This document shows, one piece after another, positions 9,347-17,514 of a stretch of 64,000 bases of DNA. Made by a program: the position numbers and the translations under genes. The DNA comes from Kumtagia sp963820075 (lineage in GTDB: Bacteria; Pseudomonadota; Alphaproteobacteria; Rhizobiales; Rhizobiaceae). Within the stretch, counting starts at the first letter, position 1; each line of letters opens with the position of its first letter. The notes beneath the pieces were generated by a model. That model was given only the letters and a program-made list of their open reading frames with translations, was not told the DNA's origin and did not search any database. The stretch lies in contig CAWFYS010000001.1 in the NCBI GenBank assembly GCA_963820075.1, forward strand, positions 62,001-126,000. The letters run 5' to 3'.

Positions 9347-9620
9347 CTAGAGCATTTCCGGTGAATACTGGATCACTCTGCCGGAGGCCATTTGGCTCAA
9401 GGTCGAGGGTTTCGGTGAAGGTCGTGGTGGCGCCACGGCCGAGCAGGAACCCGAAGGATTTGAGCCAAATGGACCCGGCCCGAAGGGTTTGCCGCTGGCG
9501 GGCGCCCGCGGCGTCAGGCGGACTTGGCCGTGCCACCAGCACGACCTGCGCCGCCTTCCTAGCGGATCGCCTCGCCATCGGCGAAACAGAGCAATTCAGT
9601 ATTCACCGGAAATGCTCTAG
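9347..9620. repeat. 274-bp structured element with 24-bp perfect terminal inverted repeats
   Basis: Bases 9347-9370 are the exact reverse complement of 9597-9620, beginning CTAGAGCATTTCCGGTGAAT. Inside, 9388-9400 (CCATTTGGCTCAA) pairs perfectly with 9460-9472, and 9419-9440 pairs with 9526-9547 with about three mismatches. The last two interleave, so both cannot form in a simple nested fold. There is no coding capacity. It fills most of the 618-base gap between tagH and the sugar-binding protein; the remainder (9621-9915) shows nothing obvious except a ribosome site at its end. It resembles a MITE or an extended palindromic repeat. Confidence 0.7.
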
Positions 9621-9915
9621 ATACTTTGATGTGTCTTGCCGGCTTCCCATCAGAGGCGTTCTTGATTTTCTTCGAAAATCAATGGGAAGTGGCCGAAAGC
9701 GGCAAAATTGCTGACCTAATTCCAAGAAATCCGCCGGGCGCGCGTGCTGCGGTGCAGCATCGAATTAACTTGCGATGTTTAGTAAATCCTGCATCACTAA
9801 ACAAATTACTGAACATTGGCTCGCGCGGAGATGGATGCGTCGCAGCAACTGTCCCGTGTTCGGATTCGGTATTGAGACCGTCGCTTCGACGGGTTTGCGC
9901 AACGGGGAGGTTGGC

Positions 9916-11241
9916 ATGAAATTGGCATCGAAAGTGACACTGGGAATGGCCGCGGCGCTGGCGGCTTCGACCGTTATGTCGTCGCTCGCGCAGGCGGATG
10001 AACTCACGCTGTGCTGGGCCGCATGGGACCCTGCGAACGCCCTTGTGGAATTGTCGAAGGAATTCACCGCCGCCAACGGCACGGAGATGAAGTTCGAATT
10101 CGTTCCCTGGCCGAACTTCGCCGACCGCATCCTCAACGAACTGAATTCAGGCGGCAAGCTTTGCGACCTTCTGATCGGCGACTCGCAATGGCTCGGCGGG
10201 TCGGCCGAAAACGGCTATTACGTGAAGCTCAATGATTTCTTCGACAAGGAGGGCATCAAGATGTCCGACTTTGCCGATGCCACGGTCTATGCGTATTCGA
10301 CCTGGCCGAAAGGCTCGCCGAACTATTGGGCGCTGCCGGCGATGGGCGACGCCAATGCGTGGTTCTACCGCAAGGACTGGTTCTCCCGACCGGAAATCCA
10401 GGCCGAGTTCAAGGAAAAGACCGGCCGCGACCTGACCGTGCCGAAAACCTGGCCGGAACTGCTGGAAACGGCCAAGTTCTTCCAGGGCAAGGAGATCGAC
10501 GGCAAGAAGGTCTATGGCGCGGCGATCTTTACCGAGCGCGCCTCCGAAGGCATTACCATGGGCGCGACGCAAGCCCTCTACGCCAACGGCTTCCAGTACG
10601 AGAAGACGCCGGGCAAATACGACATGGAGGGCGCAATCAATTCGCCTGAGGCAGTCAAGGGGCTCGAGGAATACAAGGAGCTCTACAAGTGCTGCACGCC
10701 GCCCGGCTATACGGACGCCTATATGACCGAGTCGCTCGATGCCTTCAAATCGGGCCAGGTCGCGATGGCCATGAACTGGTTCGCCTTCTTCCCCGGCCTG
10801 GTGAAGGACGAGAATGTGGGCGGCGACAAGATCGGCTTCTTCGTCAATCCAAAGGGCACGACCGAAGCCTCGACGCTGGGCGGCCAGGGTATCTCGGTGG
10901 TCGCCAACACGGACAACATGGAAGGCGCGCTGAACTACATCAAATGGTTCGCGCAGCCCGACGTGCAGAAGAAGTGGTGGTCGCTCGGCGGCTATTCCTG
11001 CCACAACGCGGTGTTGAACGACCCGTCCTTCAAGGACAGCCAGCCCTTCGCCGCGGATTTCCTCGTCGCCATGAATCAGGTGAAGGATTTCTGGCAGGAG
11101 CCGTCCTACGCACAGCTTCTGCAGGGCATGCAGAAGCGCCTGCATGACTACGTCGTCGCCGATCAGGGCACGGCGCAGGAGGCGCTCGACAAGCTGATCG
11201 CGGATTGGACCGAGGTCTTCAAGGACGACGGCAAAATGTAG
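9916..11241 (+). CDS. Carbohydrate-type ABC transporter substrate-binding protein
   Basis: This 441-residue periplasmic protein starts MKLASKVTLGMAAALAAS, with likely cleavage after AQA near residue 27. The mature part (LTLCWAAWDPANALVELSKE, WPELLETAKFFQGKEI, MAMNWFAFFPGLVK, ISVVANTDNMEGALNYIKWF) fits the family 1 extracellular solute-binding proteins. The ATG at 9916 sits 6 bases after GGGGAGG, which favours it over an upstream in-frame start at 9775. It leads an operon with two MalF/MalG-type permeases and two ATPases, followed by dihydroxyacetone kinase genes. A three-carbon sugar, or a polyol that yields dihydroxyacetone, is a reasonable but unproven substrate. Confidence 0.9.
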   Translation: MKLASKVTLGMAAALAASTVMSSLAQADELTLCWAAWDPANALVELSKEFTAANGTEMKFEFVPWPNFADRILNELNSGGKLCDLLIGDSQWLGGSAENGYYVKLNDFFDKEGIKMSDFADATVYAYSTWPKGSPNYWALPAMGDANAWFYRKDWFSRPEIQAEFKEKTGRDLTVPKTWPELLETAKFFQGKEIDGKKVYGAAIFTERASEGITMGATQALYANGFQYEKTPGKYDMEGAINSPEAVKGLEEYKELYKCCTPPGYTDAYMTESLDAFKSGQVAMAMNWFAFFPGLVKDENVGGDKIGFFVNPKGTTEASTLGGQGISVVANTDNMEGALNYIKWFAQPDVQKKWWSLGGYSCHNAVLNDPSFKDSQPFAADFLVAMNQVKDFWQEPSYAQLLQGMQKRLHDYVVADQGTAQEALDKLIADWTEVFKDDGKM

Positions 11242-11307
11242 GGCTGGAGGCATCCTCCCATCCCCGTCCCGCGCTGTGTTAGTCTGGCGCGGGACGGAGA
11301 CCTCGCA

Positions 11308-12306
11308 ATGCAAGACCTGTCCAGCGGAAAGCCTGTCGTGACCGACACCAACGCATCCATATTGGACCGGGCGGCGGAGGTTGCCGCGCGGGCGACGCCC
11401 GAGCCGGCGGCAAAGCAAATCTCCGGGCTTTCGGACCGCTTCGTCGCCTGGCTGTTCATCGCGCCGACGATCATCCTGCTTCTTGCGATCAATATTTTCC
11501 CGTTGATCTGGGCGGTCAGGCTGTCCTTCACCAACTATCGGGCCAATCGGCCGAATGCCGAAGTGGTCGGCGTCGGGATCGACAACTACGTCAGAATTCT
11601 CACCGACAGCGACATCTGGATCGCCATGCAGACGACGGCGCATTTCGTCTTCTGGACGATCCTGCTGCAGACGTTGATCGGGTTTACGCTGGCTTACCTG
11701 ATCGATCGCAAGTTCCGCGCCCACGCCTTCTGGACGACCGTCATCCTGATCCCGATGATGCTGTCGCCGGCCATCGTCGGGAATTTCTGGCGCTTCCTGT
11801 ACCAGCCGCAGATCGGCCTCTTCAACTACGTCGTGTCGTTTTTCACCGGCATTGACCCCTCTTCCTTCGAGATGCTGGGCTCGGTGCGGCTTTCGCCCTG
11901 GGCGATCATCATCGTCGATACCTGGATGTGGACGCCTTACGTCATGCTGATCTGCCTCGCCGGGCTGCGCTCCATTCCCGATTACATCTACGAGGCCGCC
12001 GAGGTGGATCGCGCGTCGAACTGGCGCCAGTTCTGGTCGATCACGCTGCCCATGGCGCTGCCCTTCATCATGCTGGCGGTGCTGTTTCGCGGCATCGAGA
12101 ACTTCAAGATGTTCGACATGGTCAACCTGCTGACCGGCGGCGGCCCAGGCTCGACGACGGAGGTCGCGTCGATCACGCTGAAGCGCGAAGCTTTCGAGAA
12201 ATGGCGCACCGGCTTTTCCTCGGCTTTCGCCATCATTCTTTTCGTCGCGGTTTTCGGCCTCGCCAACATCTATGTGAAGGCGCTGAACAGGGTGAAAAGC
12301 CGATGA
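11308..12306 (+). CDS. Sugar ABC transporter permease (MalF-type)
   Basis: This 332-residue inner-membrane protein begins with about 45 polar residues. Six predicted membrane helices follow, the first at WLFIAPTIILLLAINIFPLI (about 50-70). The ATPase-coupling EAA-type loop YEAAEVDRASNWRQFWSITLPM is at about 230-252. The ATG is preceded by GGGACGGAGA. The stop overlaps the next permease start (ATGA), which implies coupled translation. It partners the downstream MalG-type permease and the two ATPases. Confidence 0.93.
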   Translation: MQDLSSGKPVVTDTNASILDRAAEVAARATPEPAAKQISGLSDRFVAWLFIAPTIILLLAINIFPLIWAVRLSFTNYRANRPNAEVVGVGIDNYVRILTDSDIWIAMQTTAHFVFWTILLQTLIGFTLAYLIDRKFRAHAFWTTVILIPMMLSPAIVGNFWRFLYQPQIGLFNYVVSFFTGIDPSSFEMLGSVRLSPWAIIIVDTWMWTPYVMLICLAGLRSIPDYIYEAAEVDRASNWRQFWSITLPMALPFIMLAVLFRGIENFKMFDMVNLLTGGGPGSTTEVASITLKREAFEKWRTGFSSAFAIILFVAVFGLANIYVKALNRVKSR

Positions 12307-13250
12307 GTTCCGCTGCCCACTCCGTCGTCGAGCCGAGTTCGGCTTCCAAGCGCGTTGCCGGCGCGATCGTCATCCTCTACGCGCTGGTGTCGATGGCTCC
12401 GCTTGCCTGGATCGTCTTGACCTCGTTCAAGTCGCCGCCGGACTCGATCTCCTATCCCCCCAAGCTGGTTTTCACGCCGACGCTGGAGGGCTATTGCAAC
12501 CTGTTCACCACCCGCACGCGCCAGACCCCGGAATATATCGAGGCTCTGGGGCCGCCGGCCTCGACCTGCGACGAGATCACCCGCTCCCGCAACATGGTGA
12601 TCGCGGGTTCGTCCAATTACTGGCCGCGCTTCCAGAACTCGCTGATCATCGCCTTCGGCTCGACCTTCCTGGCGGTATTTCTGGGCACGCTGGCCGCCTA
12701 TGGCTTCTCGCGCTTCAGGGTCCCGCTCGCCGACGACCTTTTGTTCTTCATCCTGTCGACCCGCATGATGCCGCCGATCGCCGTCGCGATTCCGATCTAC
12801 CTGATGTACCGCGAGCTTGGCCTGTCCGACACGGCGCTCGGCATGATCCTGCTCTACACGGCGGTCAATGTCAGCCTTGCCGTATGGCTGCTGAAAGGCT
12901 TCATCGACGAGATTCCGCGTGAATATGAAGAGGCCGCCATGATCGACGGCTACACGCGTCTGCAGGCGTTCCGCAAGGTCGTGCTGCCGCAGGCCACGAC
13001 CGGCATCGCCGCCACCGCGATCTTCTGCCTGATCTTCGCCTGGAACGAATATGCCTTCGCCGTGCTGCTCACTTCGGGCGCGGCGCAGACCGCACCGCCC
13101 TTCATCCCGACGATCATCGGAGAGGGCGGCATGGATTGGCCCGCGGTCGCGGCGGGCACGACGATCTTCCTCGTGCCAATTCTCGTCTTCACGATTCTCC
13201 TGCGGCGGCATCTGCTGCGCGGCATCACCTTCGGGGCGGTAAGGAAATGA
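12303..13250 (+). CDS. Sugar ABC transporter permease (MalG-type)
   Basis: This 315-residue protein has the MalG layout, with a first helix at AIVILYALVSMAPLAWIVLT and a large periplasmic loop (about 45-115) that contains two Cys (YCNLF, TCDEI). The core of five helices carries the EAA loop YEEAAMIDGYTRLQAFRKVVLP (about 216-237). The long Cys-containing loop is larger than in MalG itself and resembles that of glycerol- or polyol-type importers. It overlaps the preceding permease by four bases. The frame is intact. Confidence 0.92.
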   Translation: MSSAAHSVVEPSSASKRVAGAIVILYALVSMAPLAWIVLTSFKSPPDSISYPPKLVFTPTLEGYCNLFTTRTRQTPEYIEALGPPASTCDEITRSRNMVIAGSSNYWPRFQNSLIIAFGSTFLAVFLGTLAAYGFSRFRVPLADDLLFFILSTRMMPPIAVAIPIYLMYRELGLSDTALGMILLYTAVNVSLAVWLLKGFIDEIPREYEEAAMIDGYTRLQAFRKVVLPQATTGIAATAIFCLIFAWNEYAFAVLLTSGAAQTAPPFIPTIIGEGGMDWPAVAAGTTIFLVPILVFTILLRRHLLRGITFGAVRK

Positions 13251-13273
13251 GCGAGCGTCGCGTCTTTCGAACC

Positions 13274-13447
13274 ACCCCTCATCCGGCCGCTTCGCGGCCA
13301 CCTTCTCCCACAAGGGGAGAAGGCGGAGCCTGGCTGCGACGGCTCCGCAGATCGCCGACATTCGCGGGTAGCCCCGATGATCGTGCAGCGCTCCCCCTTC
13401 TCCCCTTGTGGGAGAAGGTGTCGAGCGAAGCGAGACGGATGAGGGGT
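13274..13447. repeat. Inverted-repeat element, 'ACCCCTCATCCG' family, paired halves
   Basis: A left half (13274-13323) runs from ACCCCTCATCCG through a small palindrome to CTTCTCCCACAAGGGGAGAA. A right half (13396-13447) is its approximate reverse complement, ending GACGGATGAGGGGT. The two bracket about 70 bases of non-repeated sequence. The element separates the MalG-type permease from the small membrane protein gene, inside what is otherwise one operon. Single halves recur near 20.9, 48.5-48.9 and 63.3 kb. Confidence 0.7.
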
Positions 13448-13492
13448 GATCCAACTGGGCGCCGCCGCCCCCGCGACATGGAGCCGCGCGGC

Positions 13493-13693
13493 ATGAGCGG
13501 ACTGATTTCCAGACGCACATCCTGGCCGCGCTGGCTGCGCCGCGGCGTTATGGAGAATATTGCGACGGCGATCATCGGCGCCGGCTTCCTGATGCTGTTC
13601 CAGCCGTTTGCGCTGTCGCTATACACGTGGTCGTTCGTCACCATGCTTGTCGGCACGGTGATGTTCATCGTCGTCTCGAAGTTTCCGGAGTAG
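13493..13693 (+). CDS. Small membrane protein of the ABC transporter operon
   Basis: This 66-residue protein has a basic N-terminus (MSGLISRRTSWPRWLRRG) and two hydrophobic segments, ENIATAIIGAGFLMLFQPFAL and TWSFVTMLVGTVMFIVVS, so it probably forms a hairpin in the inner membrane. It ends 4 bases before the first ATPase. Small membrane proteins in this position are known in rhizobial polyol and glycerol importers (for example GlpU), but I cannot show homology from the sequence. An ATG at 13478 would add five residues. Its tight spacing and helices make it a likely real gene, perhaps a transporter accessory subunit. Confidence 0.7.
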   Translation: MSGLISRRTSWPRWLRRGVMENIATAIIGAGFLMLFQPFALSLYTWSFVTMLVGTVMFIVVSKFPE

Positions 13694-13697
13694 GGCG

Positions 13698-14795
13698 GTG
13701 GCCGAAATCAGGGTTGAGAATCTCAGGAAGGAGTTCGGCACCTTCACGGCGGTCGAGAACTCGAATTTCGTCGTGGGCGACGGCGAGTTCTTTGTCATGC
13801 TCGGGCCTTCCGGCTGCGGCAAGACGACGACCTTGCGCATGATCGCCGGCCTGGAACTGCCGACCAGCGGAAAAATCCTTCTCGGCGGCGAGGAGGTAGC
13901 GCAGCGCCGGGCGCGCGAGCGCGACATAGCCTTCGTTTTCCAGCTTTTCGCGCTCTACCCGCACATGAATGTGAGGAAGAACATCGGCTTCCCGCTCTTG
14001 GCGCAAGGCATGGCCAAGGCCGACATCCGCGCTCGGGTGGAGGAGGTCGCAAGGCTCCTGCGCATCGACCACCTGCTCGACAAGTCCGTCTCCGGCCTCG
14101 CCGGCGGCGACCGCCAGCGCGTGGCGCTCGGCCGCGCCATCGTACGCCGGCCGAAATGTTTCCTCATGGACGAGCCGCTCGGCACGCTCGACACCGAGTT
14201 CCGCGACCTGATGGTCCACGAACTGCGCGAATTGCACAATCGCATCCATGCCACGACGGTCTACGTCACCCACGATCAGTTGGAGGCCATGGCCATGGCC
14301 GACAAGATCGCGGTGATGAACCATGGCGTCATCGAGCAGTTCGGCACGCCGCGCGACATCTACGACCGCCCGGCGACCATGTTCGTCGCCGACTTCATCG
14401 GCTCGCCGCCGATGAACTTCCTGCCCTTCGAGAGCGGCCTGCGGAAAGGCGCCAGGACGGTCGTGGTGGACGGTGCCACCATCGCGGTGCCGGAAGTGCA
14501 TGAGGATGTGACGCCGTCGAGCATCGCGCTTGGATTCCGGCCCGAGCACATACGGCTCGATGACCATTCGAAGCTGCGCGGCGCGGTCTATGGCACCGAA
14601 TATCTGGGCACCACGCAGATCGTCGCCGTCGAGACGGCGAAGGGAATGGTCAAGGCGCGCGTGCCGGCCCATATCCGCCTCGCCACGGGCGAACCGGTTG
14701 GCCTGGCGCTTAACGCCTCGCGCCTGTCGCTGTTCGACAAGGCCTCCGGCCGGGCTATCCGGACGGCGCTCTATGAGGAAGCGCAACATGGCTGA
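13698..14795 (+). CDS. ABC transporter ATPase 1 (UgpC/MalK-type) with atypical signature
   Basis: This 365-residue cytoplasmic ATPase has Walker A GPSGCGKTT (about 37-45), Q-loop FVFQLFALYPH, Walker B CFLMDEPLGTLD, the H-loop VYVTHD, and a C-terminal regulatory beta-domain of the MalK/UgpC type (about 240-360). The signature motif is SGLAGGDRQRV, not the usual LSGGQQQRV, so Gln is replaced by Asp. D-loop Thr replaces the usual Ala or Ser. The start is GTG at 13698. The last codons overlap the second ATPase start, so the pair is probably a heterodimer in which this may be the weaker site. Confidence 0.92.
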   Translation: MAEIRVENLRKEFGTFTAVENSNFVVGDGEFFVMLGPSGCGKTTTLRMIAGLELPTSGKILLGGEEVAQRRARERDIAFVFQLFALYPHMNVRKNIGFPLLAQGMAKADIRARVEEVARLLRIDHLLDKSVSGLAGGDRQRVALGRAIVRRPKCFLMDEPLGTLDTEFRDLMVHELRELHNRIHATTVYVTHDQLEAMAMADKIAVMNHGVIEQFGTPRDIYDRPATMFVADFIGSPPMNFLPFESGLRKGARTVVVDGATIAVPEVHEDVTPSSIALGFRPEHIRLDDHSKLRGAVYGTEYLGTTQIVAVETAKGMVKARVPAHIRLATGEPVGLALNASRLSLFDKASGRAIRTALYEEAQHG

Positions 14796-15806
14796 CGTTT
14801 GGCTCAGGCGTGTCAGCAAGGCTTTCGGCGAGAAGGAGGCTGTCCGAGCGCTTGACCTGCGCATCGCCGACGGCGAATTCGTCGTGCTGCTCGGGCCGAC
14901 GGGCGCCGGCAAGACGACGACGTTGCGCCTGGTCGCCGGGCTGGAGCAGCCCGACGCAGGGACCATCCACGTCGGCCGGCCGCGACGTGACGCGGCTGGG
15001 GCCGGCGGCGCGCGATGTCGCCTTCGTCTTTCAGCAGTACTCGCTCTATCCGCATCTGTCGGTGTTCGACAATCTGGCCTTTCCGCTGCGTTCGCCGACG
15101 CGCAGGACGAGCGAGGAGCAGGTGCGCCGCCGGGTCGAGGAGGTCGCGAAGCTGGTCCGGATCGATCACAAGCTGGAAAATCGTTCGACCAAACTGTCGG
15201 GCGGCGAGATGCAGCGCGTGGCCATCGGCCGCGCCCTGGTGAGGAAGCCGGCGATCTTCCTGATGGACGAGCCGCTGTCCTCGCTCGACGCGAAGCTGCG
15301 CGCCGACCTCAGACTGGAGCTGAAGCGCATCCAGACGGAACTCGGCGCGACGGTGCTTTACGTCACGCATGACCAGATCGAAGCGATGACCATGGCCGAC
15401 CGCATCGGCATCATGTCGGACGGTGCGCTGGTCCAGATCGGCACGCCGCGCACGATCTATACCGAACCGGCGAATTTGCACGTCGCGGCCCGCCTCGGCC
15501 AGCCGGCGATCAATCTCCTGCCGCGCGGCCTGCTGCCGGACGCCGACGCGCCGGCTGCCGCGGCTACGATCGGCGCCCGCACCGAGCATCTTTCGATCGA
15601 GAAGGCGGCAAACGGCCATGCCGACGGCACTGTCGACTGGATCGAGCATCTCGGCGACCAGAACCACCTGCATCTGACCGTGAAGAACAGGAAGCTGGTG
15701 ACGCTGACCGATCCGGACACGCCGCTGGCCAGAGGGCGACAAGGTGACGATCCGCTATCGCGAGCCTCTGTTCTTCGACGAGCATGGCAAGAGGATCGGG
15801 GGATAG
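14788..15806 (+). CDS. ABC transporter ATPase 2 (UgpC/MalK-type), reading frame broken
   Basis: The product opens MADVWLRRVSKAFGEKEAVR and has Walker A GPTGAGKTT, Q-loop FVFQQYSLYPHLSVFDN, signature LSGGEMQRVAIGRAL, Walker B IFLMDEPLSSLDAKL and H-loop VLYVTHDQIEAM, all canonical. The C-terminus, after correction, ends REPLFFDEHGKRIGG. The frame shifts near 14978 (GGCCGGCC, one C too many) and near 15730 (CC for C). With both corrected, the protein is about 338 residues, normal for MalK-type ATPases. It pairs with ATPase 1, whose stop it overlaps by 8 bases. Confidence 0.88.
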
Positions 15807-15837
15807 AATGCGGGGATTTTTGCAAACGGCTCAGACT

Positions 15838-15969
15838 CCCCTCTCCGGCTTGCTTCGCAAGCCACCTCTCCCCCTGCGGGGGCGAGGAACGGCACCAAGC
15901 TGGCCGACTGGCGTTTCCTCGCCCCTGCGAAGCGGGGGAGAGGTGGCCGCGAAGCGGCCGGAGAGGGGG
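15838..15969. repeat. Inverted-repeat element, 'CCCCTCTCCGG' family
   Basis: CCCCTCTCCGGCTTGCTTCG at the left is answered by CGAAGCGGCCGGAGAGGGG at the right, with inner arms CCACCTCTCCCCC and GGGGGAGAGGTGG. It lies in the 224-base gap between the second ATPase and dhaL. A second, half-length copy is at 62169-62222. Confidence 0.65.
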
Positions 15970-16030
15970 GTGACTTTGCCTCATCACCGATCCGCGTTCG
16001 GAGCCCTGTGCCTCGCTGGAGTGCGCAACG

Positions 16031-16643
16031 ATGAGCGATGCGACAGTCAAGCCGAACCTCGGCGCCCTCATCCTGGCGATGGCGGATACGATCGCCGCGC
16101 ATGCCGAGGAACTGACGACGCTCGACCAGGCGATCGGCGACGGCGACCATGGCCTCAACATGAGACGCGGCTTCGAGGCCGTACGCGCCGAGGCGGATGT
16201 CATCGCCGCGAAGCCTTGGCCGGATGCCTTGAAGGCGATCGGAACCCGGCTGGTGATGACGGTGGGCGGGGCTTCCGGCCCGCTCTACGGCACCTTGTTC
16301 ATGACGCTCGGCAAGGAATGGCCAGCCGAGCCGGATCGTCCGGCGATAGCCAAGGCGCTGAAAGCGGCTATCGATGCGGTTGCGGCGCGCGGGAAGTCGC
16401 AGCCGGGCCAGAAGACCATGCTCGATGTGCTCTATCCAGTGCAAACGGCGTTCGCCGATGGCCGATCGCCCGCCGAGATCGCATTGCAGGCGGACGCGGC
16501 GGCTGAGGCCACTATTCCTTTGAAGGCCTCGCGTGGGCGCGCCTCCTTTCTCGGCGATCGTTCGGTCGGCCACATGGATCCCGGCGCGCGCTCGTCCGCG
16601 CTTGCTGGTGCGCGCCGTGGTCGAAACAGTTGGAGACTTTTGA
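16031..16643 (+). CDS. dhaL: DhaL, ADP-binding subunit of PTS-type dihydroxyacetone kinase, reading frame broken near the end
   Basis: The product begins MSDATVKPNLGALILAMADT and carries the metal/ADP-binding Asp cluster LDQAIGDGDHGLNMRRGF (about 35-53). It also has the nucleotide-loop signatures TVGGASGPLYGTLFM and GQKTMLDVLYP. In PTS-type kinases DhaL holds a permanently bound ADP that is rephosphorylated by DhaM and then phosphorylates substrate on DhaK. The frame shifts near 16602, where a doubled T (GCGCTTGCTGG) replaces an expected CTG CTG. After correction the C-terminus reads LLVRAVVETVGDF, the normal family ending, at about 204 residues. It abuts dhaM directly. Confidence 0.9.
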
Positions 16644-17033
16644 ATGAGCAATGTCGGGATCGTCATCGTGTCGCATTCGCCGCTGGTCGCGGAAGGCACG
16701 GCCGACATGGTGCGCCAGATGGTGGGCGACGAGGTGCCGCTGGCCTGGTGCGGCGGCAATGGCGAGGGCGGCCTGGGCACTTCGGTCGGCGCCATCATGG
16801 AGGCGATCGACAAGGCCTGGTCGGAGGCGGGTGTCGCAATCCTGGTCGATCTCGGCGGCGCCGAGACCAATAGCGAGATGGCGGTCGAGATGATAGGCGA
16901 GCCGCGCGCCGAAAAGATCGTGATCTGCGACGCCCCGATTGTCGAAGGCGCGGTCATGGCGGCGACCGAAGCCTCAGGTGGGGCATCGCTGAAGGATGTC
17001 GTCGCCACCGCGCATGAATTGTCGCCGGCTTGA
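16644..17033 (+). CDS. dhaM: DhaM-type EIIA domain protein (phosphocarrier to DhaL)
   Basis: This 129-residue protein consists only of the EIIA domain of DhaM, with the phosphorylated His in VGIVIVSHSPLVAEG (His11), the glycine-rich GGNGEGGLGTSVGAIMEAI, and the VDLGGAETNSEMAVEM segment. In Escherichia coli this domain is fused to an HPr and an enzyme I N-terminal domain. Here those are separate genes immediately downstream. It would accept phosphate from HPr and pass it to ADP on DhaL. The start abuts the dhaL stop, so the two are probably co-translated. Confidence 0.93.
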   Translation: MSNVGIVIVSHSPLVAEGTADMVRQMVGDEVPLAWCGGNGEGGLGTSVGAIMEAIDKAWSEAGVAILVDLGGAETNSEMAVEMIGEPRAEKIVICDAPIVEGAVMAATEASGGASLKDVVATAHELSPA

Positions 17034-17048
17034 GCAGCGGGAAGTTTG

Positions 17049-17351
17049 ATGTCGAATAGCGCCGAAACCACGGTTGTGATCAAGCACGAGATCGGCCTGC
17101 ACGCCCGGCCGTCGGTGAAGTTCACCAAGCTCGCAAAGACCTTTCCGGCCAAGATCGAGGTGGCGCTTGCGGCCGACGGTCCCTGGTTCGACGCCAAGAG
17201 CATCGTCAAGGTGATGGCCGCCAAGGCCCCGAAGGGGACGGTGCTGCACCTGCGCGCCCGCGGCGAGGCGGCCGGTGCCGCCGTGGCCGCACTCGCCGCG
17301 CTGGTCGAGCGCGATTTCGACGAAAGCGAGGCGCATGCGCATACGGCATGA
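17049..17351 (+). CDS. HPr-family phosphocarrier protein
   Basis: This 100-residue protein carries the HPr active-site pattern IGLHARPSVKF with the phosphorylatable His at residue 18 followed by Ala-Arg. The regulatory-site region DAKSIVKVMAAKAPKGT contains the Ser equivalent of HPr Ser46. The C-terminus is extended and rich in Ala, Glu and His. It is 15 bases downstream of dhaM and upstream of an enzyme I, so it very likely links the two in the dihydroxyacetone kinase relay. The start is taken as ATG 17049; the TTG just before is unlikely. Confidence 0.92.
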   Translation: MSNSAETTVVIKHEIGLHARPSVKFTKLAKTFPAKIEVALAADGPWFDAKSIVKVMAAKAPKGTVLHLRARGEAAGAAVAALAALVERDFDESEAHAHTA

Positions 17352-17391
17352 ACAGTCACCAGGCACGCGGGGCGTTGCCATGCGGCTTGCT

Positions 17392-17491
17392 CTAAGCAGG
17401 TTCCGGAAAAGTGTGTCACGGTTTTCCGACAGAAACCTGCGACAAAACAAGAGGCTAAGCAGGCGAGGCGAAGCCACGCAAGTCTGCTTAG
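17392..17491. repeat. Repeat family A, copy 1 (CTAAGCAG termini)
   Basis: This 100-bp element begins CTAAGCAG and ends with its reverse complement CTGCTTAG. An internal dyad pairs CAGGTTCCGGAAAA with TTTTCCGACAGAAACCTG. Near-identical copies lie at 56174-56280, 62060-62163 (inverted) and 63478-63563 (inverted, end-truncated), with a diverged copy at 50654-50742. It sits between the HPr and enzyme I genes. The enzyme I ribosome site starts about 13 bases after it, so the element is within the presumed transcript. Confidence 0.8.
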
Positions 17492-17514
17492 CACTTCGCC
17501 ATTAGGGAGAATTT

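Noticed and set aside
13274..13447. CRISPR-like repeat array
   Set aside because: The repeated CTTCTCCCACAAGGGG units occur as inverted pairs, not regularly spaced direct repeats, and no cas gene is present.
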